Below are positions 7,789 to 12,246 of a stretch of DNA of 12,246 nt, piece after piece. The DNA comes from JBMNTU01 sp050945895 (GTDB lineage: Bacteria > Bacillota > Clostridia > Christensenellales > Christensenellaceae): positions 1-12,246 of the forward strand of contig JBMNTU010000073.1 of NCBI GenBank assembly GCA_050945895.1. The letters run 5' to 3'. The notes under the pieces are model-generated. The model saw only the letters and a program-made list of their open reading frames with translations, searched no databases and was not told the DNA's origin. The position numbers were made by a program, and so were the translations under genes. Positions within the stretch are counted from its first letter, which is position 1. Each line of letters opens with the position of its first letter.

Positions 7789-7801
7789 CCAAACGATTTG
7801 G
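7789..7801 (-). promoter_or_regulatory. Small hairpin in the rpsU leader
   Basis: CCAAA and TTTGG flank a three-base CGA/TCG centre in the predicted 5' leader of rpsU, about 28 bases before the start codon and upstream of the ribosome-binding site. A five-pair stem is weak and may be chance. It is recorded because ribosomal protein leaders often carry control structures. Confidence 0.25.
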
Positions 7802-7830
7802 AACTGGGAGTTTATTTTTATACAGTAGCT

Positions 7831-7859
7831 ATTATAGTAAATAACCCTGGCTATGTCAA
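7831..7859 (-). promoter_or_regulatory. Perfect consensus sigma-A promoter for rpsU
   Basis: The minus strand reads TTGACA at 7859-7854, a 17-base spacer, then TATAAT at 7836-7831. Both hexamers and the spacing are exactly consensus. The implied start near 7824 gives a leader of about 63 bases. A perfect match at the right place before a ribosomal protein gene makes this the best-supported promoter in the window. Confidence 0.93.
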
Positions 7860-7878
7860 CCAAAACCGACAGGCTTTT

Positions 7879-7893
7879 TCTGCCCGCGGCAGA
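7879..7893 (-). repeat. Perfect hairpin just after hit
   Basis: TCTGCC and GGCAGA form a six-pair stem with a three-base loop, eight bases after the hit stop codon. On the minus strand it is followed by AAAAG rather than Us, so it is not a standard terminator. It may protect the 3' end of the hit mRNA or weakly slow transcription into rpsU. Confidence 0.5.
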
Positions 7894-7900
7894 TTGGAAA

Positions 7901-8245
7901 TCAGCCGGGGGGCCACTCCATCTGCCTGCCGCCCAAAAGGTGCATATGCAGGTGGAAAACGGTTTGGCCGCCTTCTTCGCCGGTGTTTAATACCAAGCGA
8001 AAGCCTTTTCTGTCCATACCTTTTGCGTCGCTGATTTTTTGTGCGGCGGCAAACATAGCAAGTAGATAGTCCTGGTTGTCGCGGTTTATACCCAGCACAG
8101 ATTCGATATGTTTTTTGGGAACGATTAGGATATGCTCGGGCGCCTTTTTATCGATATCGTGGAATGCAAGCGTCAGCTTATCTTCATATACTTTCTGGCA
8201 GGGGACTTCCCCGGCGACAATTTTGCAAAACAAACAATCCTGCAT
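7901..8245 (-). CDS. HIT family nucleotide-binding hydrolase (HinT-like)
   Basis: This 114-residue protein has the histidine triad HLHMH at residues 98-102 within VFHLHMHLLGG, and the N-terminal DCLFCKIVAGEVP typical of HinT. HinT-type proteins hydrolyse the phosphoramidate bond of nucleotides such as AMP-lysine, with the central triad histidine as nucleophile (family knowledge). The cellular role in Gram-positives is unclear. Cysteines 4 and 7 may belong to a zinc site seen in part of the family. The ATG at 8245-8243 is chosen because AGGAAG lies about eight bases upstream; the GTG at 8254 almost touches the same sequence. It follows mtaB by 42 bases and precedes rpsU by 139, an order common in Clostridia. 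A promoter candidate inside the end of mtaB suggests it is not transcribed only from prmA. Confidence 0.95.
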   Translation of the reverse strand: MQDCLFCKIVAGEVPCQKVYEDKLTLAFHDIDKKAPEHILIVPKKHIESVLGINRDNQDYLLAMFAAAQKISDAKGMDRKGFRLVLNTGEEGGQTVFHLHMHLLGGRQMEWPPG

Positions 8246-8266
8246 TTGAAACACTTCCTTGTTGTT

Positions 8267-8281
8267 AATCGGCTGCCGATT
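8267..8281. repeat. Palindrome between mtaB and hit
   Basis: AATCGGC and GCCGATT form a perfect 7+1+7 inverted repeat in the 42-base mtaB-hit gap. It lies in the predicted 5' leader of hit, upstream of the ribosome-binding site. No U tract follows in either direction, so it is not an intrinsic terminator. It may be a protein-binding site or an RNA hairpin; which one is unknown. Confidence 0.5.
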
Positions 8282-8287
8282 TCACGG

Positions 8288-9565
8288 TCAGACAACACTC
8301 CCAATCATTATACCATATTTTTGCTCTTTAAGCAAAACATTTGCTAGGCCGGGGCCGGCAACCTCCGCCGCCACGCGCAAATACCGGTCGGTATACCCCT
8401 CGAAAAGCTGCTCTTTGTTGCGGTCTTCAAACAATACTTGCTGCAGTGTCCCCAAAAACTGCCCGGCATATTCTTCTTCCAGCGTATTTCCCAGCTCTAT
8501 AAGAAGCTGCGCGCGTTTTTTGCGGACGGCCTTTGGCACAGAGCCGTCCATTTGGGCGGCAGGCGTACCCGCGCGTTCGGAGTACGGAAAAACATGGATG
8601 CGGGAAAAACCGATTTGCCTGGTAAAGGCAAAGGTTTGCTGAAATTCATCCTCTGTTTCGCCGGGGAAGCCGGCGATGATATCCGTTGTGATGGCCGGCC
8701 GGTCGAACGCCTGGCGAAGCGCTTGCACGACGCCGGCATATTCCTTTGTGGTATATTTCCGGTTCATGCGTTGCAATACGGTATCGCTTCCGCTTTGCAG
8801 CGACAAATGAAAATGCGGGCAAACCTTTTGGGACTGCTGCAAACGGCGGATAAACTCCGGCGTAAAGACTGGCGGCTCCAGCGACCCCAGGCGGATACGG
8901 CGGATGCCGGGCAGTTTGTCCAGCGCCAAAATGAGGGAAGCAAGGCTTTCGCCGGTATCTTTTCCGAAAGCGGAGATATTGATGCCGGTTAATACCAGCT
9001 CTAAAAACCCGTTTTGCGCAAGCGCCTGCGCTTCGGATAGTATACTTTCTATATGCCGCGAGCGGGAACGGCCGCGCACATGCGGGATGATGCAATAGCT
9101 GCAAAACTGGTTGCAGCCTTCCTGTATTTTCAGGTGGGCGCGTGTCTTTTCGCCGCTGGTTGAAACGGAAAGCACCTCGAAGGGCTCTGTTTTTTCCAGA
9201 GGGCGAACCGCATCGACCTGTTTTTTGTTTTGGCAGCGCCCAAGAATTTCCAAAAGGCGGCTCCGTTCGCCCGTGCCGATAACGGCGTCTACGCCGTCCA
9301 TACGGAGGACCTCCCGGCTGTCTTTTTGGGGCAGGCATCCGCACGCGCACAAAACTGCGTCCTTGTTGCGGCTTTTGGCACGGCGAATCATATTGCGCGA
9401 TTTTTTATCGGCAACATTGGTGACTGTACAGGTATTGACGATATACACATCTGCATATTCGTCAAACGAAACGATTTCGTAGCCTGCGTTTTGCAGTATT
9501 TCCGCCATGGCGGTGCTGTCGTATTGGTTGACCTTGCAGCCCAGCGTAAAAAAAGCGGCCTTCAT
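8288..9565 (-). CDS. mtaB: tRNA t6A37 methylthiotransferase MtaB
   Basis: The 425-residue protein is a radical-SAM methylthiotransferase. The N-terminal UPF0004 domain has its iron-sulfur cysteines at C10 (TLGCKVNQYDS), C46 (NTCTVTN) and C77 (GCLPQ). The radical-SAM cluster motif C-x3-C-x2-C is at 151, 155 and 158, and a TRAM-like domain occupies about 365-425. TLGCKVNQYDS is characteristic of MtaB rather than MiaB or RimO. MtaB converts t6A to ms2t6A at position 37 of tRNAs reading ANN codons (family knowledge). The frame is open for 35 codons upstream, but that overlaps rsmE. The ATG at 9565 forms a 4-base ATGA overlap with the rsmE stop and gives the conserved N-terminus. Its ribosome-binding site is weak, so it probably depends on coupling to rsmE. 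Confidence 0.96.
   Translation of the reverse strand: MKAAFFTLGCKVNQYDSTAMAEILQNAGYEIVSFDEYADVYIVNTCTVTNVADKKSRNMIRRAKSRNKDAVLCACGCLPQKDSREVLRMDGVDAVIGTGERSRLLEILGRCQNKKQVDAVRPLEKTEPFEVLSVSTSGEKTRAHLKIQEGCNQFCSYCIIPHVRGRSRSRHIESILSEAQALAQNGFLELVLTGINISAFGKDTGESLASLILALDKLPGIRRIRLGSLEPPVFTPEFIRRLQQSQKVCPHFHLSLQSGSDTVLQRMNRKYTTKEYAGVVQALRQAFDRPAITTDIIAGFPGETEDEFQQTFAFTRQIGFSRIHVFPYSERAGTPAAQMDGSVPKAVRKKRAQLLIELGNTLEEEYAGQFLGTLQQVLFEDRNKEQLFEGYTDRYLRVAAEVAGPGLANVLLKEQKYGIMIGSVV
8307..8335 (-). promoter_or_regulatory. Candidate hit promoter inside the 3' end of mtaB
   Basis: On the minus strand TTGCTT at 8335-8330 is followed by a 17-base spacer and TATAAT at 8312-8307. The spacer ends in TGG, making an extended -10 (TGGTATAAT). 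It overlaps the last codons of mtaB. The implied start near 8300 gives a leader of about 55 bases for hit, which would contain the palindrome at 8267-8281. Confidence 0.55.
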
Positions 9566-10293
9566 AGCACACCATCCATATAATGGTAAAGCAGCATGGC
9601 GCATGCGGCGACGCCTGCTGTTTCCGAACGCAAAATCAGGCGGCCCAGGCTGCACGGCCTTGCGCCGCATTCCTCGAGCATTTGCACCTCTTCTTGGGTA
9701 AAACCGCCCTCCGGGCCGATGATGACGGAAATTTCTTCAGGGAAATGGCTTGCCAGCACATCGCGAATGGTTTGCCGCTTTTCGTTTTCGTAGGCAAGCA
9801 GAGTAAAGCTGTTCTGTATTTGCTGCGCAACGGCGTCCAGAGACAATATATTCCCAATTTCCGGGATCTTTGCCCGCCCGCATTGCTTGGCGGCTTCTTT
9901 GGCGATATGCCGCTGGCGGTCCAATAGCTTTGCAGCCGAAGCTTCGTCCGGCCGCTTTACGCACCGCTGGGAAAGATAAGGGACAATGCGCGAAGCGCCG
10001 GTTTCCGTGCATTTTTGGGTCACATAGTCCATATTGTCTTTTTTGATGACCGCCTGGTAAACCGTGATAAAAACGCCGGGCTCGCTTTGGGAATACCCTT
10101 TTTGTAGTATTTCTGCAAAAACGCCGTCTTTTTGGACGCTTGTGATTTTTGCAAGGTAATCGTAGCCGCTTCCGTCAAATAAATGAAGCATATCGCCCGC
10201 ATCCATTCGCAGCACACGGGAAATATGCCTTGCTTCTTCGCCGGTCAGCTTGACGGTTCCGCTTTTTGGCCCGTCAAAAAAGAATCTTTTCAT
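9562..10293 (-). CDS. rsmE: 16S rRNA (uracil-1498-N3)-methyltransferase RsmE
   Basis: The 243-residue protein has the SPOUT-class RsmE signatures: IGPEGGF at 192-198 and LGRLILRSETA at 216-226, which form the knotted SAM-binding site, and KCTETGA at 94-100. An N-terminal PUA-like RNA-binding region covers about 1-70, with GEEARHISRVLR at ~18-29. RsmE makes m3U1498 in the decoding region of 16S rRNA (family knowledge). The ATG overlaps the prmA stop codon as ATGA, and the same four-base arrangement joins rsmE to mtaB, so the three genes are translationally chained. The length is normal for the family and nothing looks broken. Confidence 0.96.
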   Translation of the reverse strand: MKRFFFDGPKSGTVKLTGEEARHISRVLRMDAGDMLHLFDGSGYDYLAKITSVQKDGVFAEILQKGYSQSEPGVFITVYQAVIKKDNMDYVTQKCTETGASRIVPYLSQRCVKRPDEASAAKLLDRQRHIAKEAAKQCGRAKIPEIGNILSLDAVAQQIQNSFTLLAYENEKRQTIRDVLASHFPEEISVIIGPEGGFTQEEVQMLEECGARPCSLGRLILRSETAGVAACAMLLYHYMDGVL

Positions 10294-11228
10294 GGCTTGT
10301 ATTTACTGGCGATGGCCCGCCATTCGCCCTCTTCCAGTATCTTGATGACGCGGTAGTTATTTGCTTCGAGCGTTGCAATGATTTCGTCTACGCGGCTGTC
10401 GATTACGCCCGAGCAGATAAACATGCCGTTCTTTTTGAGGTGCCCGTGTACTTCGTCCAAAAGGTCGATAATGATATCCGAAATGATGTTTGCAACGATG
10501 ATATCCGCCTGTTTGCCCTCTGGGGCCTGCTTGAGCAGGTCGGACTGCACCGCCTGCACGATACCCTCGCATCCATTGACCTGCGCGTTGGACGCTGTGA
10601 CCGATACGGCCACCTCGTCCATATCGAGCGCCAGCACCTCCCCGGCGCCAAAAAGCGCCGCTATTACAGAAAGTATACCGCTGCCGCTGCCCACGTCAAT
10701 CACATGCATTTCCGGCTCCAGGTATTCTTCCAAAAAACGGACGCACATGCGTGTTGTGGGGTGCGTGCCCGTGCCAAAGGCCATGCCCGGGTCGATCTGC
10801 ACGATAATTTCTTCACCTTCCTGCGTATATTCCTCCCAGGTTGGCTTGATGACGACAAAATCGGAAATCCACGTTGGCTTAAAATAGGCCTTCCACGCAT
10901 TTTCCCAATCCTTGTCGCTCAATATTTCGGTGCGTACGTCCAGGCTGCCCAGGGGAATATCGAGCTCCATATCCCGCAGGGCATCGAGCCGCCGCTTCAC
11001 TTCGGCCAAAATGTTGTTTTCGGTATTGCCGCAGCCAAAGTATGCGCTTACCGTAAATGGTTCGCCCAGCACACTGTCCTGGTCGAACAGCTCTTTGGGC
11101 AGGTTTTGGGCATCTTCTGGAATATCGCCCTCTATTTGTACGCCGGTTGCGCCGGTGGAAAGCAAAACATCGGAGATGATTTCTTCCGCTTCTTTTACGG
11201 TATCGATACTGACTTTCATCCAGTCCAT
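10290..11228 (-). CDS. prmA: Ribosomal protein L11 methyltransferase PrmA
   Basis: The 312-residue protein has the PrmA arrangement. An N-terminal substrate-binding domain begins MDWMKVSIDT (the usual M-x-W start), followed by the linker motif DPGMAFGTGTHPTT at 146-159. The SAM-binding motif DVGSGSGIL is at 178-186 and VANI at 245-248 corresponds to the class I motif IV region. PrmA trimethylates lysines and the N-terminus of L11 (family knowledge). The start ATG has AGGT about eight bases upstream; a second ATG three codons later lacks a site. It is the first gene of the prmA-rsmE-mtaB chain, directly behind an extended -10 promoter. In many Firmicutes dnaJ lies just upstream, but here an AT-rich region with an integrase remnant follows instead. 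Confidence 0.96.
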   Translation of the reverse strand: MDWMKVSIDTVKEAEEIISDVLLSTGATGVQIEGDIPEDAQNLPKELFDQDSVLGEPFTVSAYFGCGNTENNILAEVKRRLDALRDMELDIPLGSLDVRTEILSDKDWENAWKAYFKPTWISDFVVIKPTWEEYTQEGEEIIVQIDPGMAFGTGTHPTTRMCVRFLEEYLEPEMHVIDVGSGSGILSVIAALFGAGEVLALDMDEVAVSVTASNAQVNGCEGIVQAVQSDLLKQAPEGKQADIIVANIISDIIIDLLDEVHGHLKKNGMFICSGVIDSRVDEIIATLEANNYRVIKILEEGEWRAIASKYKP

Positions 11229-11267
11229 AAAAAATTACCTGCCAAATCAAAAAATACAAATCAACTC

Positions 11268-11297
11268 ATTATAGCAAATCGCGCATGCGAAATGCAA
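11268..11297 (-). promoter_or_regulatory. Promoter for prmA-rsmE-mtaB
   Basis: On the minus strand TGCTATAAT forms a perfect extended -10, with the hexamer at 11273-11268. TTGCAT at 11297-11292 lies 18 bases upstream and matches only the TTG of the -35 consensus. The expected start near 11261 gives a leader of about 32 bases before prmA. This suggests prmA is transcribed independently of whatever lies to the right. Confidence 0.65.
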
Positions 11298-11513
11298 CCG
11301 ACGGAATAAATTTTGCGGTATACGCACACGCCCTGCGCCCTGCCGGAAGGAAAGCTTTTGAAGCGGCCGATGGGGCGGCGATTGTAAATAAACTGTTAAT
11401 ATTGCGGTTCTTCGGAGGTATTTTACCTATAATTCTATCTATAATGTATGATATAACATTTTTAGAAAGACCCGGGATGGCTTAAATAAGCTGTTTTAGG
11501 GTCTTTTGTGTTA
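11298..11513. other. Gene-free junction between prmA promoter and integrase remnant
   Basis: No convincing gene is seen here. The part up to about 11390 has host-like composition, after which the sequence turns AT-rich. It contains small repeats: AGGTA/TACCT inverted at 11416-11428, CTATAAT twice with a 12-base period at 11427-11433 and 11439-11445, and the long hairpin at 11465-11507. A plus-strand open frame from 11285 of 66 codons has no ribosome-binding site or recognisable motif and is treated as chance. Confidence 0.5.
11465..11507. terminator. Long inverted repeat after the integrase, possible bidirectional terminator
   Basis: AAAGACCC at 11466-11473 pairs with GGGTCTTT at 11499-11506 around a 25-base loop that itself holds GCTTA/TAAGC at 11480-11491. 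Short A and U runs flank both arms. It begins within ten bases of the integrase stop codon, so a terminator for that gene is the simplest reading. A role as part of an attachment region is also possible. The U tracts are only three or four long, so efficiency is uncertain. Confidence 0.5.
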
Positions 11514-11530
11514 CTAACGAGTTACTAACG
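11510..11530. repeat. Tandem 11-base direct repeat at the integrase stop codon
   Basis: GTTACTAACG occurs at 11510-11519 and again at 11521-11530, one helical turn apart. On the minus strand the copies encode the last codons (A-L-V-T-R) and a double stop, TAG then TAA. Direct repeats of about ten bases beside an integrase gene resemble arm-type recombinase binding sites, but this is inference from layout only. Confidence 0.6.
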
Positions 11531-12173
11531 CCAAGGCTTCCCGAAGTTCTTCGAGCGTTTTATGAGTGTAGATTCTCTCACCAACGTCCTTCGAAGTATG
11601 CCCCATCATCAAGTCGATGCATCTCTTATTTGCACCCGCTGAATCAAGTAAACTTCTGAAAGTATGGCGGCACTCATGAGGTGTATATTCCATGCTGTGA
11701 TTAAGCATGTAGGTGTTCCAAAAGGTATAGTAGTCGCTCGTCTTGAGCTTTTTACCAGCATTGGAAATAAGATATTCATTTCCCTCCATTGCTCTTTCTC
11801 TAATTCTATCGAAAATTAAATCATGGATTGGAACAATTCTATTTTTACCAGAATTACTTTTCAGACCGCCTTTGAACCATCGTTCTTCGAGATTTACATT
11901 CTCGGTTCTTATGTTTAGCAATTCATTGATTCGCCATCCACTATAAATCAGTATTAGAATTGTATCAGCAAGAACGTCATTTTGATTGTCCCACACCGTA
12001 TCAATATCTTCTTTACTAAATGGCCTTTTTGATGTAGGTGGGATGGGCGCGGAATGAATTAATTCGGAATTCTTTTTACTGATAATGTCCAGTTCCATTG
12101 CGTATAAATCTAGTTTTCCGAAATGGGCTGCCCCCAATCTTTGTACCAAGTACAGAGTTAGTGGAGGAGGCAT
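11514..12173 (-). CDS. Tyrosine recombinase/integrase, catalytic domain only (5'-truncated)
   Basis: The frame gives up to 219 residues with the full catalytic set of a phage/ICE-type tyrosine recombinase: R81 (SGWRINELL), K105, H166-x-x-R169 (TPHECRHTF), H192 (MMGHTS) and nucleophile Y202 (RIYTHK). Such enzymes normally have 350-400 residues with an N-terminal arm-binding domain and a helical core-binding domain. Here recognisable similarity begins only at about residue 19 (FGKLDLYAMELDIISKK) and both N-terminal domains are missing. An in-frame stop lies five codons before the ATG at 12173, and no ribosome-binding site precedes that ATG, so it is probably a remnant or cut by a junction. Local GC is low: 28% in 11761-11820, against 55% in 11041-11100 of prmA. 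This supports foreign origin. Confidence 0.8.
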   Translation of the reverse strand: MPPPLTLYLVQRLGAAHFGKLDLYAMELDIISKKNSELIHSAPIPPTSKRPFSKEDIDTVWDNQNDVLADTILILIYSGWRINELLNIRTENVNLEERWFKGGLKSNSGKNRIVPIHDLIFDRIRERAMEGNEYLISNAGKKLKTSDYYTFWNTYMLNHSMEYTPHECRHTFRSLLDSAGANKRCIDLMMGHTSKDVGERIYTHKTLEELREALALVTR

Positions 12174-12246
12174 CGTAAAAGTTTCTTATACAGCATATAC
12201 CATGCTCTGAGGCGCTGGCGGCCTGCCGCCAAGGCTACTATGTGGT
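12174..12246. other. Unassigned right edge with inverted repeats
   Basis: No gene can be called in these 73 bases. They hold AGCAT/ATGCT at 12192-12206 and a perfect GC-rich inverted repeat, TGGCGGC/GCCGCCA at 12216-12231. The composition jumps back to GC-rich against the AT-rich integrase. On the minus strand one frame stays open from the edge to about 12162 (H-I-V-A-L-A-A-G-R-Q-R-L-R-A-W) but I do not recognise it and it is not in the integrase frame. Confidence 0.4.

Noticed and set aside
10266..11309. A 347-codon open frame on the plus strand opposite prmA
   Set aside because: It lies wholly antisense to prmA, which has clear family motifs. It has no ribosome-binding site and no recognisable domain, and long antisense frames are expected from the codon bias here.
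11442..11483. A 13-codon plus-strand frame (M-Y-D-I-T-F-L-E-R-P-G-M-A) with GGAGG upstream
   Set aside because: The GGAGG is about 25 bases from the ATG, too far, and the frame overlaps the putative terminator arm.
11285..11485. A 66-codon plus-strand open frame in the prmA-integrase gap
   Set aside because: It begins over the prmA promoter and has no ribosome-binding site before its ATG. Its composition changes midway at the suspected boundary, so it is probably chance.
12142..12154. Inverted repeat TGTAC/GTACA with a three-base centre inside the integrase frame
   Set aside because: Five pairs in 13 bases can easily arise by chance and nothing nearby supports a regulatory role.
1..12246. 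CRISPR array, tRNA, rRNA or riboswitch
   Set aside because: I saw no regularly spaced repeats, cloverleaf-like sequence, rRNA segment or known riboswitch core on either strand. A tRNA attachment site for the integrase was looked for and not found.

Overview
The window looks like a chromosomal segment of a Firmicute, most likely a member of class Clostridia. The main evidence is gene order. phoH, the HD phosphodiesterase gene pgpH, ybeY, a diacylglycerol-kinase gene, era and recO lie in a row, and prmA-rsmE-mtaB-hit-rpsU form a second row; both are typical of Gram-positive genomes. Base composition is near 50% GC by eye, sigma-A-type promoters are clear, and two genes (era, phoH) appear to start with TTG. 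I cannot name the genus from this sequence. Every convincing gene is on the minus strand, so transcription runs from high to low coordinates.

Region by region. From about 5856 down to 1 is one tightly packed operon: phoH, pgpH, ybeY, a dgkA-PAP2 fusion, era and the first 114 codons of recO, which runs off the left edge. Most junctions overlap or are under 25 bases. Between 5966 and 7456 is a single transcription unit for a PutP-type sodium/proline symporter, with its own -10 region and a terminator. From 7588 to 11228 is a translation-related cluster: prmA (ribosomal protein L11 methylation), rsmE (16S rRNA methylation), mtaB (tRNA methylthiolation), a HIT-family nucleotide hydrolase and rpsU (ribosomal protein S21). 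prmA-rsmE-mtaB are coupled by ATGA overlaps. hit has a plausible promoter inside the end of mtaB, and rpsU has a perfect consensus promoter and a strong terminator of its own.

From about 11400 to the right edge the DNA changes character. It becomes AT-rich, carries a cluster of small direct and inverted repeats, and holds the catalytic part of a phage/ICE-type tyrosine recombinase without its N-terminal domains. This looks like the edge or remnant of a mobile element placed just upstream of the prmA operon. The final ~70 bases are GC-rich again, fit neither neighbour, and may be another junction.

Together the ordinary genes form a ribosome-biogenesis and translation-quality neighbourhood (Era, YbeY, PrmA, RsmE, MtaB, S21). 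They are mixed with envelope-lipid (DgkA-PAP2) and second-messenger (PgpH, c-di-AMP breakdown) functions. I did not find a convincing undescribed system. The most interesting points are the integrase remnant with its repeat cluster, the kinase-phosphatase fusion, the promoter layout around hit/rpsU, and the absence of expected neighbours beside phoH and prmA.
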